Below are positions 20,101 to 28,893 of a stretch of DNA of 64,000 bases, piece after piece; positions within the stretch are counted from its first letter, which is position 1, and every line of letters begins with the position of its first letter. The notes below the pieces were generated by a model. It was not told where the DNA came from. It searched no databases and worked only from the letters and a program-made list of their open reading frames with translations. Made by a program: the position numbers and the translations under genes. This stretch comes from Sinorhizobium terangae (GTDB lineage Bacteria > Pseudomonadota > Alphaproteobacteria > Rhizobiales > Rhizobiaceae), in the NCBI RefSeq assembly GCF_029714365.1, contig NZ_CP121659.1, positions 3,563,501 through 3,627,500 on the forward strand, written 5' to 3'.

Positions 20101-20719
20101 GCAGCCGTTCAAGACCGGTATCGTCGGCGAGATCGAGAACCGTGGCGAAGGCGTCGGCTAGCTCTCTGTCGTCGCCCGCCGTGGCCGCCAGCAACGCGCG
20201 CCGGGCATCGGCGAGCAGGACGGCGGCGGCGCTGTCGTCGAGCACGGAAAAATGCCCGGCGACATTGGCTTCGAGCGGAAACTGATGCAGCAGCGCTTCG
20301 CAGAAGGCGTGGATCGTCTGGATCTTCAGGCCGCCGGGCGTCTCAAGGGCGGCGGCGAACAACCGCCGTGCCTCCTGGATTTTCACGGCCGAGGGCCGGA
20401 CGCCTTCGATCGCTTCGATGCGTTTCTCAAGGGTGGTGTCGTCAAGCGTCGCCCATTCGGCCAGGCGCTCGAACACCCGGTTCGACATTTCCGAAGCGGC
20501 GGCCTTCGTATAGGTGAGACACAGGATCGCGGAAGGGCGGCAGCCGGCGAGCAGCAAGCGGATGACGCGCTGCGTCAGGACATGCGTCTTGCCCGATCCG
20601 GCGTTGGCGGAAACCCAGGCCGAGCGCGCCGGATCGGAAGCAAGCGATTGCCGCTCCGTCGTCCAGTCGAGCCAAGCCCTGGGGGTCGTTTCCCGAGGTC
20701 CGAAAGCGTCATCCCTCAT
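17153..20719 (-). CDS. addA: Double-strand break repair helicase-nuclease AddA
   Basis: A protein of about 1188 residues: UvrD-like superfamily 1A helicase with a C-terminal RecB-type nuclease domain. With AddB it resects double-strand breaks for RecA loading, replacing RecBCD in Alphaproteobacteria. Walker A is ANAGSGKT (about residues 39-46), the helicase motif VDEAQDTSP lies in the middle, VMTVHAAKGLEAPVV is motif V, and ADFKTN near the C-terminus is the nuclease core. Three ATGs cluster at 20728, 20725 and 20719; the last is favoured because GGCGAGG stands at a proper distance. It overlaps the addB stop by 11 bases, implying translational coupling. Confidence 0.95.
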   Translation of the reverse strand: MRDDAFGPRETTPRAWLDWTTERQSLASDPARSAWVSANAGSGKTHVLTQRVIRLLLAGCRPSAILCLTYTKAAASEMSNRVFERLAEWATLDDTTLEKRIEAIEGVRPSAVKIQEARRLFAAALETPGGLKIQTIHAFCEALLHQFPLEANVAGHFSVLDDSAAAVLLADARRALLAATAGDDRELADAFATVLDLADDTGLERLLATIVANRTPIQAFLDRASARGGLDTHLRAALAIAPGESTESVLGKVWPLAGLNGAVLEQYLDLAARKGGAKPSEFAEGLKAVARLSDPEERYRSLLGLFFNGGGKPRADSTFLNAAMRREAPELAPLVEQARDHVVAYVDRLSIVRMYEATRAALTLAERLNRDYEEIKKARSQLDFEDLINRTAALLSRGDVGAWVHYKLDQGIDHILVDEAQDTSPAQWTIIQALAADFFAGETARADERTIFAVGDEKQSIYSFQGARPERFSRESIVTERRVRAGGKYFSPIRLQLSFRSTIDVLSAVDTVFANKGNAKGLSAKDEAIVHASNRIGHPGAVDIWDVIAPEPVPAEEEWTAAFDATPERAPANILARRIASVLEDWIGKETVIEKGVRRPMRPGDVIVLVRKRDAFVNALTRALKRRNNIPVAGADRLVLTSHIAIQDLMALGRFALLPDDDLSLAALLKSPLINLGEDDLFELAAGRAETESLWQRLQSLGVDETSRYRPVAGRLSQYSDLARQMLPHDFYARILGVLGGRAAFLARLGSEVSDILDEFLTFALDHERAGLPGLQAFISTLEIEAPTVKREQDKERDEVRVMTVHAAKGLEAPVVFLVDGGGKAFNSQHVPDLRLFEKQRPDGSTVTVPVWRAPGSGTNSLLNADNARLKALAEEEYRRLLYVGMTRAADRLVICGYRGQRENTDTWHAMVQGTLAQDLKGRGTPMVFRAGGEEWTGHAWRETHPHIDTPVADGNEAEGERMVPGLPATLSAPLPPPRRLPRPLTPSGTGIVFDEPDSESIVGSALFAEKAAPNRSLLRGAILHRLLQVLPSVDAAERRAAADRYLLRSVPRWSEPERRALADAVMDVLDHPDLTTLFAAHSRPEVSVMGTLTLGGREFAVSGRVDRLSVSGDMVTIADFKTNREVPKSLAEVPPVYSTQLAIYRELLKPLYPGRRFRCALIFTEGPTIQVLPDAMLDRSLEELATK

Positions 20720-23700
20720 CGGCATCATCCTCGCCTTCGGCTGTCGCCCACTCGGCGACCCGCGCCAGATGATCGTATTCGCCTCCGTAGTCGCGCTCCT
20801 TCTGAACAATCAGGCGTGATGCGAAACCGTGCCTGCCGCTCATCAGAGCCGCGAGCAGCTTTCTCAGCTCGATAAGCGCTTCTTCCGCCAGCTGGTCGGC
20901 GGATTTCGTTTCTTTTTGCCTACCGCCCTCGTTGTTGACGGGATCGACGCTGAAGCGGCTGCCGGGTTTCAGGCGGACGTAGAGAAGCGCATTCGGCTCG
21001 GCGCGTCCCGTCGCGCCGAAGGCTCCCGCCTTGAGCGCGGCGGCCTCGAGCGAAAGCTGCGGATCGAGCAGACTGCGCGCTTCCCTGGGCGAGGGGCTGG
21101 AGCCGGTCTTGTAGTCGATGATGTCGATGGTGCCGTCGGGGCGCCGATCAAGGCGATCGGCGACGCCGGTCAGCCGGATATCCGCAAGGCCGATATCCAT
21201 GGATGCCGGAACCTCGGTGAAAGATTTCGTGATGCTCTTCCGGCGTTCGCGCTCCCATTTAAGGAACGCCCTTCCGACGGCGGCAAAACGCGGACGCCAG
21301 ATCGTGTCGATATGCGGCGGAAGCCCTTCCTCGTCGAAAGCCTGGTTGAGTAACCTGGTCATCACCGCTTCGGCCTCGGGCGAGGCCGGATCGAAGCCCC
21401 CCCTGACGAAGCGATCGACGATTCGATGGTAGAGCGTTCCACGCTCGGCCGCCCCCGGATCACGATTGAACGGGTCGATCGGCTGCAGCCGCAGGATCCG
21501 CCGCGCGTAGACGGCATAGGGATCACGGCGGAGGCGGGTGACTTCGCTGAAGGAATATTTGCGCGGCTGCAGTTCTGCGGGCGGCTTCGGTTCCGGTCTT
21601 GTGGCGAGCGGCTGGGTTTCGCCTTCATCGAGAATGCGCGCCCAGTGCAGATAATCCGCGCCGTTGGACTTGATGAGTCGCGTCAGGCCTTCGCCGCCGA
21701 GTGCCTGCAGGCGCTGCAGCCACCTCGAAGCGACCGTTGGCGCCGAACCCTGGCGCATTGAGCGCGAAAGGATCAACCGACGCGTGCCACAGGCCATCTG
21801 GAAATCGTGGGCAAGCTGACCGATACGCCGTTCCGGCGGCTCAAGGCCGATTCCGGATTTCATCGTTCGTGACAGGAAGGGATCGTTTGACGTCTGTCCC
21901 GGCCAGGTACCCTCGTTCATGCCGCCGAGCACCACGAGATCCATGCTTTGCAGGCGCGATTCCAGCGCCCCGAAAATGAAGACGCGGGGATGCCGCATCG
22001 ATCGCGGCTTGACCGCTTCGCTCGCCGCGAGCGCTTCGACGATGTCGCACCATTGCGGCCCGTCGGCGCTCATTTGACCTTCGGTCTCGATGATGCCTTT
22101 GAGAAGCGTTGCCAATGCTTCGCCGGCTTCCGTCGACCAGAGGTCGCCAAGGCTGCCACGCTCGTCGACGCAGACGGCTTCCAGTGCGCGGCCCGTTCGC
22201 TCCGCCCAGTCGGCAAGGGTGAGCACCTTGGACCGAAGCCGGCCGTCGATGCCGATCGCGGACGCGCTCGTCAAGGGTTCGGCGGCCAACGCAATGCGTT
22301 CGGCAAGCATGCGGGCGGCGGTTATGTCCTCCTCGTTGAGGCGACTCTGCCACGGAGGCGGATGACGATCCTGCTTTCGCTTTTCGAGTGCCTGCTCGAC
22401 GAGGGGGACAAGCGCCGAAATGTCGGCATTGCTGGTACCGCCGCGCAGCGCCAGAAGTTCCAGCGCATCGGCGGCGCGCCGGACATCCTCGGTCGCCCCG
22501 CCGAAGCGGGCGAGCGGGTGCTTCAAGAGAGCGACCAGCGGCACGGGATCGCCCGGCCGCAACGCCGCCTCCAGCAGCAAACGGACGATGGCGCCGGCGG
22601 CTGTGGCGGAGAGCGGCGTGCCGGCGGAATCGTCGGCCTCGATGCCGAAGCGGGCAAGCTCCGCCCCGACTCGCCGCGCAAGGCCGCGGTCCGGGGTGAT
22701 CAACGCCGCCTGGCTTTCATCGCTGTCGGCAAGCGCGAGCCGGAGTGCGATGGCAATGGCCGTAGCCTCCTCCCGTTCATTGGCCGTCTCGATCAGCGCG
22801 ACGTCTGCGAAGGCCGAGAGAAGTTTCGCCTGATCGAAATCGTCACGCGCGCGGGTCCAGCTGTCGGTCGCCTTTGCCGGAAGCAGGGCGCGCGAGAGAA
22901 CCATGCTGCGGTAGTCGAGGAAGTCGTCGGCCGGCTGGAGTGTCAGGACATCACGCCGCCCGATGCCCATGCGTTTCAGCAGGCGGTAGAAGCCGTATTG
23001 CGGGTGGCTGCGGCTTGCCGGATCTCTTGTGAAGCCAGTCGAAGCATCGCCGACGATCAGCTCCCATTCCGTATCGCTCATCGTCTGATCGAGGCCCGGC
23101 AGAACGATAGTGCCGTTCGGCAGCCTGCTCACGGCTGCAATAAGCGCGGCCGTCACGGGGATCGACCCGGTCGAGCCGGCGATGATGATCGGCCCGCTCA
23201 GCTTGCCTGCGGCGATGCGCTGTGTTTCCGCCTGCAGAACGGCGTTGCGGTGGCGCGAAGGAGAGGATTGCTTGAGCTCGTCCAGCCGCTCCGGCCAGTA
23301 GGTGCGGGCGATCTTCAGGAAGGCCAGCGTCAACTGCCACCAGAGCGCATGTTCGCCGGCGTCGAGCTCGTCGAGCGCCTCCCAGTCGAGTTCCTCGGTT
23401 TCCACGGCGTCGATCAGGTCGGCGAGATTGCGCGCGAGCCAGATGGCATCGGCGGGACTCGCCGGCGCGATCAGCGGACTTTCGCCATGGATATCGAGAA
23501 CCGCCTGAGGCAGCTGGTTGCGCCAGGCGAGAATAAGCCGGCCGAGCTCGATCAGGCGCGCGGTGCCGGATAGAGGTGGGGCGAGATCGAGGATCGCTGG
23601 CACTTCGGCGTCGAAAAAGCCGCTGTCGTCGTCCGTCTCGCCGAGCGCCCGGATCGTCGGCAGGATTGCCGAGCGGCCACCAAGCAGATCGACGAACTCC

Positions 23701-23885
23701 GAGCGAAGCACGCGCGCCGACCGTCGCGTGGGAACGAAGATCGTCACGCCGGCAAGCATCAGCGGGTCTGCTGGATCGTACTTGAAATCCGGAACCAGCC
23801 CGCCGTCGCAGAGCTTTTGCGCCAAGGTCCTGAGGAAGGGCAGACCAGTGGGGATCGTGAAGACGTTCGAGGCGTGGCCGGGCAA
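20709..23885 (-). CDS. addB: Double-strand break repair nuclease subunit AddB
   Basis: A 1058-residue partner of AddA in the alphaproteobacterial AddAB helicase-nuclease. The N-terminal part is a helicase-like fold (FVPTRRSARVL near residue 50) and the C-terminal part carries the PD-(D/E)xK nuclease signature IDIIDYKTGSSPSP. Length and architecture fit the proteobacterial AddB family. The start is one base after the murU stop, and the end overlaps addA, so it sits in the middle of a compact operon. Antisense open frames of several hundred codons across this gene are GC-rich shadows. Confidence 0.94.
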   Translation of the reverse strand: MPGHASNVFTIPTGLPFLRTLAQKLCDGGLVPDFKYDPADPLMLAGVTIFVPTRRSARVLRSEFVDLLGGRSAILPTIRALGETDDDSGFFDAEVPAILDLAPPLSGTARLIELGRLILAWRNQLPQAVLDIHGESPLIAPASPADAIWLARNLADLIDAVETEELDWEALDELDAGEHALWWQLTLAFLKIARTYWPERLDELKQSSPSRHRNAVLQAETQRIAAGKLSGPIIIAGSTGSIPVTAALIAAVSRLPNGTIVLPGLDQTMSDTEWELIVGDASTGFTRDPASRSHPQYGFYRLLKRMGIGRRDVLTLQPADDFLDYRSMVLSRALLPAKATDSWTRARDDFDQAKLLSAFADVALIETANEREEATAIAIALRLALADSDESQAALITPDRGLARRVGAELARFGIEADDSAGTPLSATAAGAIVRLLLEAALRPGDPVPLVALLKHPLARFGGATEDVRRAADALELLALRGGTSNADISALVPLVEQALEKRKQDRHPPPWQSRLNEEDITAARMLAERIALAAEPLTSASAIGIDGRLRSKVLTLADWAERTGRALEAVCVDERGSLGDLWSTEAGEALATLLKGIIETEGQMSADGPQWCDIVEALAASEAVKPRSMRHPRVFIFGALESRLQSMDLVVLGGMNEGTWPGQTSNDPFLSRTMKSGIGLEPPERRIGQLAHDFQMACGTRRLILSRSMRQGSAPTVASRWLQRLQALGGEGLTRLIKSNGADYLHWARILDEGETQPLATRPEPKPPAELQPRKYSFSEVTRLRRDPYAVYARRILRLQPIDPFNRDPGAAERGTLYHRIVDRFVRGGFDPASPEAEAVMTRLLNQAFDEEGLPPHIDTIWRPRFAAVGRAFLKWERERRKSITKSFTEVPASMDIGLADIRLTGVADRLDRRPDGTIDIIDYKTGSSPSPREARSLLDPQLSLEAAALKAGAFGATGRAEPNALLYVRLKPGSRFSVDPVNNEGGRQKETKSADQLAEEALIELRKLLAALMSGRHGFASRLIVQKERDYGGEYDHLARVAEWATAEGEDDADEG

Positions 23886-23886
23886 G

Positions 23887-24618
23887 CTATCCTCCCGGCT
23901 GGAAGCGCTTTACGACCGCCTCGGCTTCACCGATCGCTTCCGGTGTGCCGACGGTCATCCAGTGGCCGTCGAGCATCAGCCCGAAGAGGCGTCCTCTGGC
24001 GATCGCGCGATCGAAATAGATGTTGAGGTTGAAGGCATCGCTCGGCGCATCGGCAAAGAGGCGCGACTCCATGGCGATCGCGCCGGCATAAACGACGGGA
24101 CTGTCCATGCCGTCCTCGTAGCGCGCGAGCCTGCCGTCCTCGGCGAGCGAAAAATCCTTCTTGCCGTTGTGCCCGGTCGTATCCTCGAGGCGCACGCAGA
24201 GGAGTGCCATGTCCATCTTCTGCGGATCGAAGAAATCGGCAAGCCTTTGAAGATTGCTCGGCTTTCCCGCCTCCTCGCCGATCCAGAAGAGATCGGCATT
24301 CATGACGATCAGCGGCCCGTCGTCCAGCAGCTTCAGCCCCTTGGCAAGCCCGCCGCCGGAATTCATCAAGGCGCCGCGCTCGTCCGAAATCAGGATATGC
24401 GGCGTCTCACGGCGACGGAGATGCTCTTCCATCTGGTCGGCAAAGTGATGAACGTTCACCGCCGCCTTGGTCACGCCGGCGGCCGCCAGGATGTCCAGCA
24501 CGTAGTCGATCATTGGCTTGCCGGCGATCCGGACGAGTGGCTTCGGCAGTGTATCGGTGATTGGCCGAAGGCGGGTGCCCAGTCCGGCCGCAAGCACCAT
24601 GGCATTGGTGATGGGCAT
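23887..24618 (-). CDS. murU: Nucleotidyltransferase, probable N-acetylmuramate-1-phosphate uridylyltransferase
   Basis: A 243-residue sugar-1-phosphate nucleotidyltransferase. The NTP-transferase signature AAGLGTRLRPITDTLPKP spans residues 9-26, followed by a VNVHHFADQ segment. The gene lies nine bases after a gene whose C-terminal half is an AmgK-like sugar kinase. In Pseudomonas, AmgK and MurU act in sequence to make UDP-MurNAc from recycled MurNAc, bypassing fosfomycin-sensitive de novo synthesis. The same assignment here rests on sequence type plus adjacency. A mannose-1-phosphate guanylyltransferase is the main alternative, often used as a generic label for this family. Confidence 0.82.
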   Translation of the reverse strand: MPITNAMVLAAGLGTRLRPITDTLPKPLVRIAGKPMIDYVLDILAAAGVTKAAVNVHHFADQMEEHLRRRETPHILISDERGALMNSGGGLAKGLKLLDDGPLIVMNADLFWIGEEAGKPSNLQRLADFFDPQKMDMALLCVRLEDTTGHNGKKDFSLAEDGRLARYEDGMDSPVVYAGAIAMESRLFADAPSDAFNLNIYFDRAIARGRLFGLMLDGHWMTVGTPEAIGEAEAVVKRFQPGG

Positions 24619-24627
24619 GATTTCCTG

Positions 24628-26136
24628 TCAGTTGGCTGATTCGCTAGCCAGGATTCCAGCCTTAATGCACCAATCGCGCAAGGGTGTCAGCACCTCATGG
24701 CCGAGCGCACGGTTCAGATAAGCGAAGGTGCGGGGCATGTGTTTCATATAACCCGGCTTGCCGTCACGCTGCATCAGCCGGACCCAGATGCCGGCGAGCT
24801 TGCAGTTGCGTTGCGCCGACATCAGGTGCCAATCGCGAAGAAAGCTTGTCGCGTCAAATGGACCGGAGGCCTTGCGCTCGGCGAGATAGGCATTGATCAG
24901 CCGGTCGGCAAGATCCTCGCCGATGGTCACGCGCGCATCCTGCGTGAGCGATGCGACATCATAGGCGGTCGGGCCGATCATCGCGTCCTGGAAATCGATG
25001 ATGCCGACGCGGTCGAGCCCTTTACGCTCCGCGCGCCAGAGAATGTTCGGCGAGTGAAAATCGCGCAGCAGCAGGTTCTTTTCGGCCGATTCGAGAACGT
25101 CGATGAGCTGGTCCCAGATGGCGAAGTATTCTTTGCGCTCGCTGTCGGAGGCCCCTTCGCCGCGCTTCCATGGCAGGTACCAGTCGATCAGCAGGCTCGT
25201 CTCGATCTTGATCGCCGTGCGATCGAAATCGGGAACGCGGTGGATGAGGCCATCGCCAATGGCAATCTCGCGCTTCGGCGGCTCGCCATGAAGGCGGGCG
25301 AGCACGCGTACGCTTTCGAGATAGCGCTCGGCGACCGGTCTTCCCTCCGCGTCGAGAATGCCCTCGGAGCCCAGATCCTCGATCAGCAGGATGCCCTTGT
25401 CGAGGTCGCGGGCATAAATCGCCGGCGCGGCGAAGCCGCGTCCGCGCAGCAGTTCGGAGATCGCGACGAATGGAACGACGTCCTCGGCGAGATGCGCGAG
25501 CTGCTGGTAATATTTTCCGTCCTGGAGAATGGGGCCCGGCTTATGCCTCGGCGCATCCATGAGAATCTTCGCCGGCTCACCGTCAGTTTCAATCCGTTCA
25601 TAGGCCCTGATCGACGCGTCACCGCTCAAATGCCGGCGCTGGGCCGTCGCGTAGCCGCTTTGCGAGAGGAAGCTGCGGACCGCCAGCGAGCGGGAGATTC
25701 GCTCGAATGAAATATCGGGCGCGGAGATCGCAAGCCGGCGTCCATCGCCCTCATGTGTGAAGGTGAGCGTGATGCGTTCGGAAGGAAGCGCTTCCTCAGC
25801 CTTCTCCGGCCATTCGACGAGACAGATTCCGTCGGAAAGGGCCTCGTCGAAGCCGAGTTCGTCGAGTTCCGAAGCGTCGGCGAGGCGATAGAGGTCAAAA
25901 TGCGCGACGGGGATGCGCAGGTCGTAGTTTTGCACGAGTGTGAAGGTGGGACTCGGCACTTCGAGCGTCTCGTCGTCGGCGATCGCCCGCAGCAGGGCGC
26001 GCGCGAAGGTCGATTTTCCCGCGCCGAGATCGCCGGACAGGGCGACGCAATCGCCGGCCTTCAGCGCCAGCGCCAGGTCTTCGCCAAGCTCGATGGTGGC
26101 GGCCTCGTCCTTCAGAAACCGTTGCAGATGCTTCAT
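24628..26136 (-). CDS. tsaE: Fusion of TsaE (tRNA t6A ATPase) with AmgK-like amino-sugar kinase
   Basis: A 502-residue two-domain protein. Residues 1 to about 150 are TsaE, the ATPase that supports t6A37 modification of tRNA with TsaB and TsaD: Walker A SGDLGAGKST (about 34-43), VPSPTFTLV, HFDLYRL and WPEKAE are family landmarks. From about residue 160 on it is an APH-fold kinase resembling AmgK (anomeric MurNAc/GlcNAc kinase), with LRDFHSPNIL as catalytic loop and GIIDFQDAM as metal-binding motif. A flexible linker joins the parts with no internal stop or frameshift. Its ATG overlaps the divL stop (TAATG), and murU follows. The kinase specificity is inferred from the match to AmgK and from murU. 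Confidence 0.9.
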   Translation of the reverse strand: MKHLQRFLKDEAATIELGEDLALALKAGDCVALSGDLGAGKSTFARALLRAIADDETLEVPSPTFTLVQNYDLRIPVAHFDLYRLADASELDELGFDEALSDGICLVEWPEKAEEALPSERITLTFTHEGDGRRLAISAPDISFERISRSLAVRSFLSQSGYATAQRRHLSGDASIRAYERIETDGEPAKILMDAPRHKPGPILQDGKYYQQLAHLAEDVVPFVAISELLRGRGFAAPAIYARDLDKGILLIEDLGSEGILDAEGRPVAERYLESVRVLARLHGEPPKREIAIGDGLIHRVPDFDRTAIKIETSLLIDWYLPWKRGEGASDSERKEYFAIWDQLIDVLESAEKNLLLRDFHSPNILWRAERKGLDRVGIIDFQDAMIGPTAYDVASLTQDARVTIGEDLADRLINAYLAERKASGPFDATSFLRDWHLMSAQRNCKLAGIWVRLMQRDGKPGYMKHMPRTFAYLNRALGHEVLTPLRDWCIKAGILASESAN

Positions 26137-28619
26137 TATTCGGCCGCGATGATCTTCGGCATTTCGGACGACGGAATGCGGCAGGTGACCTCGGTGCCTT
26201 CGCCTTCCTTGCTGCGGATCGAAACGGTGCCGTGGTGCAGGCTGACGAAGCTCTCCACGATCGACAGTCCGAGACCGGCGCCGCCGTGCTGGCCGTAGCT
26301 TTCGAAGCGGTTGAAGACGGTGTTCAGTACATCCTGCGGGATTCCGGGGCCGGAATCGCTGACGGAGAAGACGAAATCGCTGCCTTCACGCCGGCACTTG
26401 AGATCGATGGTGCTGCCATCGGGCGCAAAGTTGGCAGCGTTGGTGAGAAGCTTGATGAAGATCTGCTTCAGCCGCTGCTGGTCCGCGACCATGCGGCCGA
26501 GGTTGTCGGGCGCATCCACCCGCAAGGCGACGCCGCTTTCGACAAGCCTGTCGGCCATTTGATGCGCGACGTCGTCGAGGAAATCGACGAGGTTCACCTC
26601 GGACATGTCGAGCTCGACGATGCCCGCGTCGACGGTCGCCAGGTCGAGGATATCGTTGACGATCGTCAGCAGCAGCGACGAGGACGTCGCGATATGGTCG
26701 ACATATTCCGCCTGGCGCTCGTTAAGCTCGCCGAAAGCGGGCGTCTTCAGGAGATCGGCGAAGCCGATGATGTTTGTGAGCGGCGAGCGCAATTCATAGG
26801 AGACGTGATGAACGAAATCGTTTTTCAGGGCGTCAGCCTTACGCAGCGCCTCGTTTTTCTCGGTCAGGGCGCGCTCGACCCTGACGCTGTCGGTGATGTT
26901 GACGAAGGTCAGCATCGTCTGGGCGTTCGGCAGCGGGATCACGGCGTAATCGAGGATCAGGCCGGTGCGCAACTCCAGAATGCCGCGGCTCGACGGCCGT
27001 TCGTCGTCGAAGCTGGTGATGATATGGGCAAACCGCTTCCAGCCATCCGGCTGGTCGTAGGATGGCAGGCACGCCTGTTCGACGGCGCGAATATGCGTAC
27101 CGGGCTTGGCCTCCGCCTCGCTGATGCCCCAGATCGCCCGGAAGGCCGGGTTGGAAAGCCGGATGCGGCCATCTGGCCCGAACACCGCGACCCCTTCGGC
27201 GAGATGGTCGATCGTTTCGCCCTGGACCTGGAGCAGGGTATTGTAACGGGTTTCAAGATCGACCTTCTCGGTCAGGTTCTCGAAGACCCAGGTTGCGCCG
27301 CCCTGCGGCCGGGCGGTGGCGAAGACGCGGAGCGTCTGGCCGTTCGGCAGGTGCCAGAGGTCGGATTGCGTATCGAGCGCCTGATAGACGGACAGCGCAT
27401 TGGCCTTCCATTGTTTCCAGTTGAGCTGTTCGGGAAGCTTGCCGCCGGCCCGCAGCCGGTCGAGCACCTCCCCGTTGTCGGGCTTGCGCTCGAGGAAGCC
27501 CATGTCGAGGTTCCAGAGCCGCTGGAACGCCTGGTTGTAGAACTGCAGGCGCTGATTGCCGTCGAAGATCGCTACGGGCGTGGCCAGATGGTCGAGCGTC
27601 TCCGCATGGCTCTTCAAGGTGCGGGCAAGCTCCTCGCGCACGGCCTCGGTGCCGGAGACGTCGATGGCGATGCCGGCCGAGCCGACCGGGCTGCGGGCGT
27701 CGACGACATCAAAGAAAGTGCGATTGCCCTTGACCACTGTCGAAACTTTGTCGCTGAAAGGCGTTTCAAGGGTTGAAACGGCGCGGATTTTTTCGCGCGC
27801 CGCAGTCGAAAGCAATTCGCGCCCTTCGGCGACGGCGAGGCTCGTGCTCTGTGTCTCGACTGCCTCGGCATAGGCTTCGTTGACCCATTCGAGCTTGCCG
27901 TCGGCGGTCCGTTGCCAGACAGGCAGGTCGATGGCGTCGAGCAGCGTGCGGAAGGTCGACAGCGATGCGTGCAGACGATCGCGTTCCAGTTTCAGCTCGG
28001 CAAGTTCGGCGCGGAGATTGTTGAGCGCGATGAAACGCACGAATGCCCGTCCGCCGGAAACGCGGCCCTGGGCTTCCAGCACCTCGTTGCGCTGCGTTTC
28101 GAGCACGAGGTCGAAGCTTTGCGCCTGCGCGCGCAATGTCTCGATCGCCTTCTCGAGCTGGCTGGCTGATGGCGCCTTGAGCCAGCGTCCGAAGGCGAGA
28201 AAAGTGCGGTCGTCCTGCGGAGCGCCGGTTTCGACGGGAAGCTGTCCGAGGAACTCGGGGCGTTCGGCCAGACCGTCCCAGATCACGATGCGCCGGTTCT
28301 TGTCGGCGATGAGGGCCTGGAAACGGGAAATCCGCTGGTTTGCATCGGAAAGTCCGGACCTCAGTTCGCGGTTCTCGGCCTCGATATTGCCGCGCTGGCG
28401 GATGAGCCAGATGGCAGAAATCATGGCGGCGGAAATAACGCCGATCAGCACGGAAAAGGTGACGACTTCGGAGGAGCCGAATATGGCCTTGGCCACGGGC
28501 GTCGACGCCTGGGCCGCTGCGTCGGTCGCCGCGAAGAACACGGTGCTTGCGAGCAACCGCCGCACCAGTGTAGGCGCCCCAAGGTCCCCGCCGAAAAGCG
28601 TCGATCGTTCAGTTTCCAT
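26136..28619 (-). CDS. divL: DivL-type PAS sensor pseudo-histidine kinase
   Basis: A membrane-anchored sensor kinase, 827 residues from the chosen ATG. It has a hydrophobic N-terminal segment (VTFSVLIGVISAAMISAIWL), a coiled-coil linker, several PAS-like domains, a dimerisation region and an ATPase domain (DSGPGIP and GLGLSIV boxes). The phospho-acceptor position of the H-box is tyrosine: the sequence reads HHVSYELRSPLTN, the Tyr codon being 26796-26798. This is the hallmark of Caulobacter DivL, which binds DivK and controls CckA-CtrA cell-cycle signalling. The frame is open to 28859, but its first residues are encoded by an intergenic repeat. ATGs at 28619, 28715 and 28745 are possible; none has a strong ribosome site. 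Confidence 0.85.
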   Translation of the reverse strand: METERSTLFGGDLGAPTLVRRLLASTVFFAATDAAAQASTPVAKAIFGSSEVVTFSVLIGVISAAMISAIWLIRQRGNIEAENRELRSGLSDANQRISRFQALIADKNRRIVIWDGLAERPEFLGQLPVETGAPQDDRTFLAFGRWLKAPSASQLEKAIETLRAQAQSFDLVLETQRNEVLEAQGRVSGGRAFVRFIALNNLRAELAELKLERDRLHASLSTFRTLLDAIDLPVWQRTADGKLEWVNEAYAEAVETQSTSLAVAEGRELLSTAAREKIRAVSTLETPFSDKVSTVVKGNRTFFDVVDARSPVGSAGIAIDVSGTEAVREELARTLKSHAETLDHLATPVAIFDGNQRLQFYNQAFQRLWNLDMGFLERKPDNGEVLDRLRAGGKLPEQLNWKQWKANALSVYQALDTQSDLWHLPNGQTLRVFATARPQGGATWVFENLTEKVDLETRYNTLLQVQGETIDHLAEGVAVFGPDGRIRLSNPAFRAIWGISEAEAKPGTHIRAVEQACLPSYDQPDGWKRFAHIITSFDDERPSSRGILELRTGLILDYAVIPLPNAQTMLTFVNITDSVRVERALTEKNEALRKADALKNDFVHHVSYELRSPLTNIIGFADLLKTPAFGELNERQAEYVDHIATSSSLLLTIVNDILDLATVDAGIVELDMSEVNLVDFLDDVAHQMADRLVESGVALRVDAPDNLGRMVADQQRLKQIFIKLLTNAANFAPDGSTIDLKCRREGSDFVFSVSDSGPGIPQDVLNTVFNRFESYGQHGGAGLGLSIVESFVSLHHGTVSIRSKEGEGTEVTCRIPSSEMPKIIAAE

Positions 28620-28789
28620 GGCGCCGCCGTCCCCGTTTGTCCGGAAGTTGCCGCCGACCTTACGCCGCCATGCACCGAAACCCCTGAAAGGGGTTTGCGT
28701 CAGTTGCGATTGCATCCCCGGTCTGTCTCCGTCTGTTTGCCGCATGTCCGACAAGACATCCCCATCCGTGACACTCGAAGGTCCGCCCT

Positions 28790-28860
28790 CCAGCGCTGCG
28801 CGTCTTTTGAGACGCGCGAAGGACGCTGCAGTAGCGTCACGAATCAATGACTTAAGCATA
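28790..28860 (+). repeat. Dispersed intergenic mosaic repeat, copy 2
   Basis: This contains CAGCGCTGCGCGTCTT, then GAGACGCGCGAAGGACGCTGCAG, the core of the element seen at 33703 and 63369. It lies in the 342-bp gap between divL and ahcY, which otherwise holds the ahcY terminator and the uncertain divL leader. Its presence argues against the longest divL reading frame. Confidence 0.7.
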
Positions 28861-28893
28861 CTTGTTTGACGAATCGCCGGAAAGTGCGCGGCT

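Noticed and set aside
17879..20161. A 760-codon open frame antisense to addA
   Set aside because: No recognisable motifs, whereas the opposite strand has complete helicase and nuclease motifs.
21948..23573. A 541-codon open frame antisense to addB
   Set aside because: No domain signature; addB is intact on the minus strand.
28620..28859. N-terminal extension of the divL reading frame
   Set aside because: The first part is encoded by a mosaic repeat copy and lacks kinase-family similarity, so a later start is more likely.
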